This document shows positions 1 through 6,135 of a stretch of DNA of 6,902 nt, one piece after another (the stretch's first letter is position 1; every line of letters starts with the position of its first letter). A model generated the notes under the pieces. That model was not told the origin of the DNA, did not search any database, and worked only from the letters and a program-made list of their open reading frames with translations. Source of the stretch: Actinomycetota bacterium (lineage in GTDB: Bacteria > Actinomycetota > Actinomycetes > S36-B12); contig CANJCG010000083.1 in assembly GCA_947472655.1 (NCBI GenBank), positions 1 to 6,902 of the forward strand, read 5' to 3'. Both the position numbers and the translations under genes were made by a program.

Positions 1-283
1 ATTGTTCAATCGCGCGTCGTTCACCTAAGGAGATCGGCTTCACATCAGAAATGCGGTCAACGAAAAGTCGATAGCCCAGATCAGTTGGGATACGACCAGC
101 GCTGGTGTGTGGCTGGGCGATGAAGCCCTCTTCTTCTAAAGCTGCCATGTCATTGCGGATAGTGGCTGGTGAGACACCCAAGTTATGCCGCTCTGCAAGT
201 GCCTTGGAACCTACTGGCTCATGCGTAGTGACATAGTCCTCGACGATGGCACGCAGGACTTCAAGGCGACGATCTTCCAGCAT
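1..283 (-). CDS. hrcA: Heat-inducible transcription repressor HrcA, N-terminal part (cut by window edge)
   Basis: HrcA represses heat-shock chaperone genes by binding the CIRCE operator as a dimer; its activity depends on GroEL in studied species. The visible 94 codons cover the N-terminal winged-helix domain. It has a short first helix (LEDRRLEVLRAIVEDY, residues 2-17), the GSKALAERHNLGVSPATIRN recognition segment (25-44) and the HrcA signature HTSAGRIPTDLGYRLFVD (59-76). The ATG at 281-283 is chosen because a strong Shine-Dalgarno GGAGGT (plus-strand acctcc, 288-293) lies 4 bases upstream. The rest of the gene, and probably dnaJ as in other actinobacteria, lies beyond the left edge. A CIRCE repeat directly upstream predicts that the gene represses itself. 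The identification is very secure; only completeness cannot be judged. Confidence 0.96.
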   Translation of the reverse strand, partial: MLEDRRLEVLRAIVEDYVTTHEPVGSKALAERHNLGVSPATIRNDMAALEEEGFIAQPHTSAGRIPTDLGYRLFVDRISDVKPISLGERRAIEQ

Positions 284-298
284 GCTCACCTCCAGGAA

Positions 299-325
299 TT
301 AGCACTCATATTGCTTGAGTGCCAA
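299..325 (-). promoter_or_regulatory. CIRCE operator upstream of hrcA
   Basis: On the plus strand the sequence is TTAGCACTC, nine bases, then GAGTGCCAA. This matches the known CIRCE consensus TTAGCACTC-N9-GAGTGCTAA at 17 of 18 arm positions; the only departure is C at 323. It lies between the hrcA Shine-Dalgarno and a candidate -10 box, so bound HrcA would block transcription initiation or early elongation. This fits the well-known autoregulation of hrcA operons. Confidence 0.95.
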
Positions 326-355
326 GTCTACGGCGTTAGGCCGGCACGACTTCAA
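325..355 (-). promoter_or_regulatory. Candidate hrcA promoter overlapping the CIRCE edge
   Basis: Read on the minus strand, TTGAAG (350-355) and TAGACT (325-330) resemble -35 and -10 boxes. The spacer is 19 bases, somewhat long. Transcription would start inside the CIRCE repeat, the usual geometry for HrcA-controlled promoters. The -35 box lies within the last codons of the small gene upstream. The assignment rests on motif resemblance only. Confidence 0.4.
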
Positions 356-533
356 GTCCAAGGCCGCGGGCTTTCTTGGCTGGGCTCTCTAGGGTGGACT
401 GAGCCCCAGCAAGAGCCAACCGAGCAAGCGACTTAGATCGAGCGTCCTGTGGCCACTTGAGCTCGGCCTGATCTAGGCACGCAGGAAGCTCGTCGGTCTC
501 GGTTATTTGGAACCGCTGTCGGGCGGGTGGCAC
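336..533 (-). CDS. Small protein, ribbon-helix-helix-like, unknown function
   Basis: This is a 65-codon gene with a GTG start. No named family is recognised with certainty. The layout suggests a ribbon-helix-helix (CopG/Arc-like) DNA-binding fold: a possible strand (RQRFQITETDEL, residues 5-16), a helix (PACLDQAELKWPQ, 17-29), and a second helix after a polar turn (SKSLARLALAGAQSTLE, 33-49), with a short basic tail. Codons look like those of the neighbouring housekeeping genes, and the antisense frames here look less protein-like. A stop lies five codons upstream of the GTG, so no longer version in this frame is possible. There is no good Shine-Dalgarno before it. It precedes hrcA on the same strand, ending 52 bases before the hrcA ATG, so the two may be co-transcribed in part. 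It could be a regulator or an orphan antitoxin-like protein; no toxin partner is adjacent. Confidence 0.6.
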   Translation of the reverse strand: MPPARQRFQITETDELPACLDQAELKWPQDARSKSLARLALAGAQSTLESPAKKARGLGLEVVPA

Positions 534-591
534 ATTTACAGTCCATCACTTTTGTCATAAGTGGTACACCCCTAGAATCACTATCCGAATC

Positions 592-597
592 AAGGAG
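592..597 (+). promoter_or_regulatory. Ribosome binding site fixing the budA start
   Basis: AAGGAG lies 4 bases before the GTG at 602. It decides against the longer reading from 527, whose extra 25 residues would place a non-signal sequence in front of the signal peptide. The spacing equals that of hrcA in this window. Confidence 0.75.
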
Positions 598-601
598 TCC
601 C

Positions 602-1324
602 GTGAACCGCCGTATCGCAATTTTATCGAGTGCTCTTGTCGCCCTGGCGACCTGCGCCGGACTGATTCCTGCTGCTTCAGCACTACCCAACGATGACAAT
701 CGCGTTGTGCAGATCGGAACCTACGATTCCTTGACGCTTCCTAACTACGACGGGTTAGGGCCTATCAACTCCGTATGGAAAGGCCAGACGCTCGGACTTG
801 GCACATTTGACCATCTTGATGGTGAGCTGGTGCTCGTAGGCGGTGTGATGTACCGAATCAGCATCGACGGAAGACCTCAAAAAATCGACGGAACCCAATC
901 CACTCCATTTTTCGAAGCCATAAACTTTCATCCCGACGTGTCTGGCCCCGTCCCGCCCGGCACGACGTGTGCAACGTTGGTGAATACGGTGAACGAACTT
1001 GCAAAAACTACTAGCGGCATCATCGCAGTTCGGGTGCGCGGAACATTTACTGACTTAGTTATGCGTAGCGTGCCAGCGCAAGCAACGCCGTATAAACCTT
1101 TGAGTGAGGTTGTTGCAAAACAAACACTGTTTCCTCTTGGTGTGCGTAAAGCAGTTCTTGTTGGATTTAGAACCGGGCCAAACTTTGCTGGCATTGGTGC
1201 TCCTGGCTTGCACTTACATGGAGTTTCCGCTGATCGCACTGCCGGTGGACACGTGGTCTCGTGCATCGTTGGCCCTGACGTTCAACTATCGATTCAGCGC
1301 GCATCCGGCATCAATATTTCTTAG
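602..1324 (+). CDS. budA: Secreted alpha-acetolactate decarboxylase
   Basis: This 240-residue enzyme should convert alpha-acetolactate to acetoin, a step of the butanediol/acetoin pathway (also named alsD or aldB). The GTG at 602 is preferred over an in-frame start at 527 because AAGGAG (592-597) sits 4 bases upstream and the product then begins with a clean signal peptide: basic MNRR, a hydrophobic core, and probable cleavage after ASA at residue 27. Family motifs follow in order: GLGTFDHLDGEL (65-76, including Glu75), TPFFEAINF (101-109), the RSVP arginine (155), PYKPL (163-167), VGFRTG (187-192), and the zinc-site HLH...GGH with His204, His206 and His217. Export is known for the Brevibacillus enzyme, so a signal peptide is not unique. 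The protein ends at QRASGINIS, seemingly before the LP-x-F-type C-terminal tail I expect in this family. It is transcribed alone, divergent from the small upstream gene and convergent with the next. Confidence 0.9.
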   Translation: MNRRIAILSSALVALATCAGLIPAASALPNDDNRVVQIGTYDSLTLPNYDGLGPINSVWKGQTLGLGTFDHLDGELVLVGGVMYRISIDGRPQKIDGTQSTPFFEAINFHPDVSGPVPPGTTCATLVNTVNELAKTTSGIIAVRVRGTFTDLVMRSVPAQATPYKPLSEVVAKQTLFPLGVRKAVLVGFRTGPNFAGIGAPGLHLHGVSADRTAGGHVVSCIVGPDVQLSIQRASGINIS

Positions 1325-1351
1325 CGATCCAGCCGCACCGGGCTCGGAAAA

Positions 1352-1726
1352 CTAGGGTGAAAGCCATTGGACTCTAAAACCGACACCTGGCCCCGATGAA
1401 AACTTGGGAGCCCCAACGGCTCCGGACAAATACTTCCATGGTTTTGGAAGCTGATCATGGTCGCTGAGTTTTAGGAACTGCGCAAAAATACCCTTATTGC
1501 CCAATACTTTCGCGCAGGAAATGCCAATCGAGTTCACGCGATACGTACCTTTTGGAAATAATTGCCCAGCAATAATTTCATCCTTTTGAACTTTATACGT
1601 TCCACAACTTGGACCTTGTGGCCCAGCTGCAACGGATGAACTGATGGATATGAAAGACAAGAACGTAAAAATAAGTATGGCTGATGCAAGGCTCATAGCC
1701 CGCTGAGTAGAAGCTCTGAGTGACAT
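1352..1726 (-). CDS. Small secreted protein of unknown function
   Basis: The product has 124 residues. The N-terminus is a signal peptide: arginines at 4 and 9, a hydrophobic stretch around 12-29, and likely cleavage near SVAAG (31-35). The mature part of about 90 residues has two cysteines (41 and 71), which could form one disulfide. Distinctive stretches are FPKGTYRVNSIGISC (57-71), FAQFLKLSDHDQLPKPWKYL (81-100) and SSGPGVGFRVQW (110-121), suggesting a compact beta-rich domain. I recall similar sequences in secreted proteins of aquatic actinobacteria but know no named family or function. The ATG at 1726 follows GGAG with 5 bases between. Only 11 bases separate it from the upstream metzincin-like gene, so the pair is almost certainly one transcript. 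It converges on budA with a 27-base gap. Confidence 0.8.
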   Translation of the reverse strand: MSLRASTQRAMSLASAILIFTFLSFISISSSVAAGPQGPSCGTYKVQKDEIIAGQLFPKGTYRVNSIGISCAKVLGNKGIFAQFLKLSDHDQLPKPWKYLSGAVGAPKFSSGPGVGFRVQWLSP

Positions 1727-1737
1727 TGCGACTCCAA

Positions 1738-2637
1738 TTACATCTTCTTATATCCCTTTGGGCAGACAGGTTTGACTGCCGTAACCTTCTTGGTACTTGA
1801 ACCTTTAACACAGGTAATCGTCGCGTTCTTCTTAGAAGTCGCTGTCGTTCGCACTGGAGTCGCTGTTGGAGCAGGTGTGACGTACTTCCCCATAAATTTG
1901 TCACCTAGAATTTTATCAGCGGCAAGATTCTTGGCTCGAGCATCCGGCGTATAACTCATGCTGCATGTTGACTCACCATAAAGTTGTCTAATAATTGCTG
2001 CATCGTAATCATTAATCTTTGTCTGTCCGTAGGCTTGAAATTTACTCGTATCGTAAATTGAGATAAGCGATTGTGGCGGCCCAAAAGGATTGACATCTGG
2101 CACACCCAAGACATTGCCTAACTCATTTTCCACGCGGAGTACAAAGGCAGTTTGGTCTCTAAACCCATTAAAGTTTCGAGGCCAAAGTTTTGGATCGAGT
2201 AACGCAATCCCGCCTTTCTGCGCGGCTGCACTAAAACCCCAAAGTCCAAAGGCCCCGGGACTGGTTTCAGTGAGAATCTTTGCCTTACTCAGCACCGTGT
2301 ATCCAATAACGATATTGGCGGTGTCTGGCGTACTCACTTTCTGAAAAGCTACGGAATCTAATATTTCGCCATAATTATCAAAGGCTTGTTGTAGCCAGGC
2401 TTGCTCAGTTTCCGTGAATGGAGTGGACACCGGATCGGGGCCAATGACTGTGGCATTGCTGGACCAAGTAACAACACGTGTCGGCTCACCATTTTTCCAA
2501 TTCGCATTTGGAGTGCCGTTAAAACTCAGTTTCGAGTAATCGACTACTGGGCAATCGATAGCAATTGCGGCTTGTGGGGCAATGAAAAAAGCACTCACTA
2601 ACCCTGCAAGAGCCACAAGAATGCGAGTGAGTTTCAT
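1738..2637 (-). CDS. Secreted metzincin-like protein with degenerate zinc site
   Basis: The product has 299 residues. Residues 1-26 form a signal peptide (MKLTRI start, hydrophobic core, AIA before the cut). Residues from about 30 to 221 resemble the catalytic domain of metzincin (matrixin-like) proteases: a helix TETEQAWLQQAFDNYG (75-90), the strand TANIVIGYTV (106-115), the edge GGIALLDPKLW (142-152), and the final helix YDAAIIRQLYG (211-221). Where active enzymes have HExxHxxGxxH/D, this protein has NELGNVLGVPD (171-181): both early histidines are Asn, Glu172 and Gly178 are kept, and the third ligand is Asp. The expected Met-turn reads SLISIYD (190-196), without Met. It is therefore probably not a zinc protease. 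A Pro/Thr-rich linker (about 254-270) leads to a lysine-rich tail with Cys276 and Cys292. Cys29 and Cys225 could form another disulfide. No strong Shine-Dalgarno precedes the ATG; a -10-like TACGAT six bases upstream suggests a leaderless transcript. Confidence 0.85.
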   Translation of the reverse strand: MKLTRILVALAGLVSAFFIAPQAAIAIDCPVVDYSKLSFNGTPNANWKNGEPTRVVTWSSNATVIGPDPVSTPFTETEQAWLQQAFDNYGEILDSVAFQKVSTPDTANIVIGYTVLSKAKILTETSPGAFGLWGFSAAAQKGGIALLDPKLWPRNFNGFRDQTAFVLRVENELGNVLGVPDVNPFGPPQSLISIYDTSKFQAYGQTKINDYDAAIIRQLYGESTCSMSYTPDARAKNLAADKILGDKFMGKYVTPAPTATPVRTTATSKKNATITCVKGSSTKKVTAVKPVCPKGYKKM

Positions 2638-2643
2638 TTCTCA

Positions 2644-2669
2644 ATCGTATTCAAATATTCCTCAGTCAA
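2644..2669 (-). promoter_or_regulatory. Candidate promoter of the secreted two-gene unit
   Basis: On the minus strand TTGACT (2664-2669) and TACGAT (2644-2649) resemble -35 and -10 boxes, though the 14-base spacer is short. The -10-like box ends six bases before the ATG at 2637. A transcript starting at or next to that ATG would be leaderless, common in actinobacteria and consistent with the absence of a good ribosome binding site. This is motif resemblance only. Confidence 0.3.
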
Positions 2670-2726
2670 AAGGGAATTGCGCATTTGCCCGGATTTGAGG
2701 ATAACCATCCTTGGCTGCGAGGAGTT

Positions 2727-3878
2727 TTAGGCTTGATTAGCCAAGAGGTCACGAATCACTGCATCGGCGAGTAACCGGCCGGCTCTGGTTAATTGCACGC
2801 GCCCGTTACTCACGCTAGCTGGGTCAACAAGTCCGCCCGCCACAAGGTCTTCAACCTTGGCGCGGTCAACTACGGCCAGTGAGATGCCTTCAGCGAGACG
2901 AACGCCCAACATGACTTCTTCTAGACGAAGATCATCCGTGGTCAAGACTTCAGAGCCCGCGCTGGGCGGCGCATATGCGAGTACTTTTTCGGTATACGGC
3001 ACCGGATGCTTGACGTTCCACCAACGATTACCGTTGACATGGCTGTGCGCACCAGGCCCAATCCCCCACCAGTCTTGACTGCGCCAATAAGCAAGATTGT
3101 GCTGACACTCGCCGCCAGGAACCGCCCAGTTGGAAACTTCATACCAAGGAAGTCCTGCTGCCTGCATGCGGTCATCGATGAGTTCGTAGCGATCCGCACA
3201 CACATCGTCATCTGGCATAGGTAATTCACCGCGCGCAATGCGTCGACTCAGTGCCGTGCCATCTTCAACGATGAGTGAGTACGCCGACAGATGATCGATT
3301 CCGGCAGAAAGCGCTGCCTCCACTGATCCGATCAGATCATCATCTGATTCACCCGGCGTGCCATAGATCAAATCGAGATTGACGTGTTCGAAACCTGCGT
3401 CGCGGGCCCACCTTGCAGCCTGGACGCTCGCACCAGGTGTATGTGTTCGCTCCAGAATCTGCAACACCTTGGGTGCACTGCTTTGCATACCAAAAGACAT
3501 GCGCGTGAAGCCGCCTGCTCGCAGTTCTGCAAGCATTTGAGGTGTGACTGAGTCAGGATTCGCCTCAGTGGTGACTTCGGCTCCTTCAACAAGTCCAAAG
3601 GATTTCTTGATTTCTGCCAGCACGTAGTTCAAGCCCGTGGAACCCAACAAGGTCGGAGTACCGCCGCCTACGAATACCGTGCTGACTTTTCTATCACGCC
3701 CGAGTTGCTCTGCGGCAAAACGCACTTCTTTTGCCAGCACTTCATGAAAGGAATCCCTGCGAACATCACTGCCAAGTTCAGTAGCCGTATAGGTATTGAA
3801 ATCGCAATAACCGCAGCGACTTGTGCAGAACGGAACGTGTACATACAGCGAGAGCGTGTTGCGATCGTGCATGGGCAC
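2727..3878 (-). CDS. hemW: Radical SAM protein HemW (heme chaperone; HemN-like)
   Basis: The product has 383 residues, typical for HemW. HemW is related to oxygen-independent coproporphyrinogen III oxidase (HemN) but in studied cases binds and transfers heme rather than acting as the oxidase. The radical SAM cluster motif is CTSRCGYCDF with Cys18, Cys22 and Cys25. The position after YC is Asp-Phe rather than the extra cysteine of true HemN, which supports HemW. Other motifs are GGGTPT (71-76, SAM binding), EANPDS (105-110), NLDLIYGTPGE (167-177), the HNLAYW segment (260-265) and GIGPGAHSH (272-280). The GTG at 3878 overlaps the lepA stop as TAGTG; an ATG two codons later (3872) is an alternative. 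This overlap implies translational coupling to lepA, a common actinobacterial arrangement. The protein should be cytoplasmic. Confidence 0.93.
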   Translation of the reverse strand: MPMHDRNTLSLYVHVPFCTSRCGYCDFNTYTATELGSDVRRDSFHEVLAKEVRFAAEQLGRDRKVSTVFVGGGTPTLLGSTGLNYVLAEIKKSFGLVEGAEVTTEANPDSVTPQMLAELRAGGFTRMSFGMQSSAPKVLQILERTHTPGASVQAARWARDAGFEHVNLDLIYGTPGESDDDLIGSVEAALSAGIDHLSAYSLIVEDGTALSRRIARGELPMPDDDVCADRYELIDDRMQAAGLPWYEVSNWAVPGGECQHNLAYWRSQDWWGIGPGAHSHVNGNRWWNVKHPVPYTEKVLAYAPPSAGSEVLTTDDLRLEEVMLGVRLAEGISLAVVDRAKVEDLVAGGLVDPASVSNGRVQLTRAGRLLADAVIRDLLANQA

Positions 3879-5710
3879 TACTTTTTTGGACTATCCGACG
3901 TAGAAAGCGCCGCGATAAAGGCTTCCTGTGGCACTTCTACTCGGCCAACCATCTTCATCCGCTTCTTGCCTTCCTTCTGCTTTTCCAGCAGTTTGCGCTT
4001 ACGACTGATATCGCCGCCGTAACACTTGGCAAGAACGTCTTTACGAATAGCGCGAATGGTTTCACGAGTGATGACGCGTGAACCAATTGCTGCCTGAATC
4101 GGCACCTCGAACTGTTGACGAGGAATCAGATCTTTAAGCTTCCCGGTCATCATCGTGCCGTAGGCCATTGCCTTATCTCGATGCACAATAGAACTAAAAG
4201 CATCAACAGCTTCACCCTGTAACAAGATGTCAACCTTGACCAGATCTGCATCTTGTTCGCCACTGAGTTCGTAATCAAGTGAGGCGTAGCCCTTGGTCTT
4301 GGACTTCAATGCATCGAAGAAGTCGAAAACGATCTCGGCCATCGGCAAGGTGTAGCGAAGTTCAACTCGATCTTCAGAAAGATAATCCATGCCAAGCATC
4401 ACACCGCGGCGCTGCTGGCAAAGTTCCATTACTGTGCCAACAAATTCACTTGGCAAAATGACTGTGGCTTTAACGATTGGCTCATAAATGTGAGCAATCT
4501 TTTGATCTGGAAATTCACTGGGGTTTGTCACAACATATTCAGTGCCATCATCGCGAATCAATCGATAAATCACGCTTGGTGCGGTGGAAATTAAATCGAG
4601 ATCGGCTTCACGCTCGAGGCGTTCGCGAACAATTTCCATATGAAGCAAGCCAAGGAAACCGCACCGGAAACCAAAACCAAGCGCGAGAGAAGTTTCGGGC
4701 TCATAAATAAGCGCAGCATCATTGAGTTTCAACTTGTCGAGTGCATCGCGAAGCTCTGGATAGTCCGAGCCGTCAATCGGGTAAAGGCCCGAGTAGACCA
4801 TCGGCTTTGGGTCACGATATCCGCCAAGTGATTCATTGGCACCCCGGAGCGCAGTGGTGATGGTGTCACCCACGCGAGACTGTCGAACATCTTTCACGCC
4901 GGTGATGAGGTAGCCAACTTCGCCAACGCCAAGACCCTTGGAGAGAACAGGTTCTGGGCTGATGACACCAACCTCGATAAGTTCGTGCACGGCACCCGTC
5001 GACATCATTGCAATTTTTTCACGGGATCCAATGCGTCCGTCAACAACACGCACATAGGTGACAACGCCGCGGTAAGTGTCATAGACCGAGTCGAAAATCA
5101 TTGCGCGAGCTGGACCATCTGCGTTACCCGTTGGAGCAGGAATGGTTGCCACTACTCGCTCGAGAACCGCTCGAACACCCAAACCAGTCTTCGCAGAAGT
5201 TAAAAGAATGTCTGCTGGATCGCATCCGATGATGCGGGAAAGCTCGGCTGCGTACTTCTCAGGTTGGGCTGCCGGTAGATCGATCTTGTTCAGCACAGGA
5301 ACGATTGTGAGATCGTTTTCGAGCGCGAGATAAAGGTTGGCCAGTGTCTGAGCTTCAATGCCTTGAGCAGCATCGACCAGCAGAACCGCGCCTTCGCATG
5401 CGGCCAGAGAGCGGGAAACCTCGTAGGTGAAGTCCACATGCCCAGGCGTATCGATCATGTTCAGGACGTAATGCTCGCCATCGTCGGCCAGATAGGGCAG
5501 GCGAACAGCCTGCGACTTAATCGTGATGCCGCGTTCGCGCTCGATATCCATTCGGTCGAGATACTGAGCCCGCATCGACCGGTCATCGACTACTCCCGTG
5601 ACTTGAAGCATCCGGTCAGCCAAGGTGGATTTGCCGTGGTCAATATGGGCAATAATGCAGAAATTCCGGATGACCGAGGGGTCTGTTGATCCGGGCTGCG
5701 GTCCTGGCAC
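3878..5710 (-). CDS. lepA: Elongation factor 4 (LepA), ribosome-bound GTPase
   Basis: LepA is a translational GTPase acting on ribosomes during initiation or elongation. The G motifs, numbered from the GTG at 5710, are complete: AHIDHGKST (21-29), RGITI (60-64), DTPGH (87-91), NKID (141-144) and TSAK (171-174). The EF-G-like domains follow, with the LepA-typical FRCGFLGLLHMEI (348-360) and the basic C-terminal domain (SRKRKLLEKQKEGKKRMK) near the end. The start is a judgement. The GTG at 5710 has AAAGG (plus-strand 5717-5721) six bases upstream and gives the usual short lead into STDPSVIRNFCIIAHIDHGK, for 610 residues. An in-frame ATG at 5740 would add ten residues but has no visible Shine-Dalgarno, only a small hairpin. 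The gene heads a unit with hemW and is divergent from rpsT. Confidence 0.96.
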   Translation of the reverse strand: MPGPQPGSTDPSVIRNFCIIAHIDHGKSTLADRMLQVTGVVDDRSMRAQYLDRMDIERERGITIKSQAVRLPYLADDGEHYVLNMIDTPGHVDFTYEVSRSLAACEGAVLLVDAAQGIEAQTLANLYLALENDLTIVPVLNKIDLPAAQPEKYAAELSRIIGCDPADILLTSAKTGLGVRAVLERVVATIPAPTGNADGPARAMIFDSVYDTYRGVVTYVRVVDGRIGSREKIAMMSTGAVHELIEVGVISPEPVLSKGLGVGEVGYLITGVKDVRQSRVGDTITTALRGANESLGGYRDPKPMVYSGLYPIDGSDYPELRDALDKLKLNDAALIYEPETSLALGFGFRCGFLGLLHMEIVRERLEREADLDLISTAPSVIYRLIRDDGTEYVVTNPSEFPDQKIAHIYEPIVKATVILPSEFVGTVMELCQQRRGVMLGMDYLSEDRVELRYTLPMAEIVFDFFDALKSKTKGYASLDYELSGEQDADLVKVDILLQGEAVDAFSSIVHRDKAMAYGTMMTGKLKDLIPRQQFEVPIQAAIGSRVITRETIRAIRKDVLAKCYGGDISRKRKLLEKQKEGKKRMKMVGRVEVPQEAFIAALSTSDSPKK

Positions 5711-5716
5711 GTGGTT

Positions 5717-5721
5717 CCTTT
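5717..5721 (-). promoter_or_regulatory. Ribosome binding site favouring the internal lepA start
   Basis: AAAGG on the minus strand lies six bases before the GTG at 5710, within the reading frame opened by the ATG at 5740. It is the only Shine-Dalgarno-like sequence near either start and supports the shorter LepA. Confidence 0.55.
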
Positions 5722-5740
5722 GGGATAGATACGGGGTCAT

Positions 5741-5847
5741 TTGGTGCTTTCGGCACCTAGCCGGTAGCCTAAGGCCCTGCTTAACCCTCGGATAACCGCC
5801 ACCTGCGGATTCGAGGTCACCATCCTGATTCGAGTAAAGGTAGAACC
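5741..5847. promoter_or_regulatory. Divergent lepA/rpsT control region
   Basis: Both leaders and promoters must lie here unless lepA is served from elsewhere. For rpsT, TTGGTG (5741-5746), an 18-base spacer and TAGCCT (5765-5770) form a plausible plus-strand promoter. For lepA, the minus strand has TAGGCT overlapping the same bases with a weak -35. An octamer GATTCGAG occurs twice (5808-5815 and 5827-5834) in the rpsT leader. Confidence 0.35.
5743..5757 (-). promoter_or_regulatory. Small hairpin in the lepA leader
   Basis: The minus strand reads GGTGC-CGAAA-GCACC, a perfect 5-bp stem with a five-base loop, ending two bases before the upstream ATG at 5740. If lepA starts at 5710 the hairpin is in the leader. 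If it starts at 5740 the hairpin occupies the place of the missing Shine-Dalgarno. No T-run follows on the minus strand, so it is not a terminator in that direction. Functional significance is unproven. Confidence 0.35.
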
Positions 5848-6105
5848 GTGGCCAACATCAAGTCGCAGATCAAGCGTAACCGAACCAACGAGTTGGATCG
5901 TCAGCGCAATAAAGCTGTGAAGAGTGGTCTTAAGACTGCCATCCGCAAGTTTCGCGAAGCAGCCGATGCAGGCAAGCCAGAAGCCAAGGACTTGGCTCGC
6001 GCAGCAAACCGCGAACTGGATCAGGCAGCAAGCAAGGGTGTTATTCACGCCAACCAGGCAGCGAACCGCAAGTCAGCGATTGCAAGTCGCGCTGCAGCTC
6101 TCTAA
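5848..6105 (+). CDS. rpsT: 30S ribosomal protein S20
   Basis: S20 is a primary 16S rRNA-binding protein of the 30S subunit, folded as a three-helix bundle. The 85-residue product is the normal length. It opens with the family signature ANIKSQIKRNRTNELDRQRN (2-21) and closes with the alanine/asparagine-rich GVIHANQAANRKSAIASR segment. The GTG start at 5848 has AAAGG (5836-5840) seven bases upstream. The gene stands alone on its strand, divergent from lepA, and is followed by an intrinsic terminator. Its position next to lepA and holA is the standard actinobacterial context. Confidence 0.97.
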   Translation: MANIKSQIKRNRTNELDRQRNKAVKSGLKTAIRKFREAADAGKPEAKDLARAANRELDQAASKGVIHANQAANRKSAIASRAAAL

Positions 6106-6135
6106 CCAACTTCAATGAGGGCAACCTCATTAGTC

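Noticed and set aside
527..601. Extended N-terminus of the acetolactate decarboxylase from 527
   Set aside because: It would bury the signal peptide behind 25 residues, and the AAGGAG before the GTG at 602 marks the better start.
433..699. Minus-strand open frame of 88 codons
   Set aside because: It overlaps the budA start and the small minus-strand gene in a different frame, has no recognisable domain, and is rich in low-complexity Arg/Ser typical of antisense frames.
928..1266. Minus-strand open frame of 112 codons inside budA
   Set aside because: It is fully antisense to a confidently identified enzyme gene and its translation shows no family motif.
5363..5689. Plus-strand open frame of 108 codons inside lepA
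   Set aside because: It is antisense to the conserved GTPase domain of lepA; constraint on that strand explains the open frame.
5737..6048. Minus-strand open frame of 103 codons over rpsT
   Set aside because: It is antisense to rpsT and its leader; the hydrophobic look comes from complementing Ala/Lys-rich codons.
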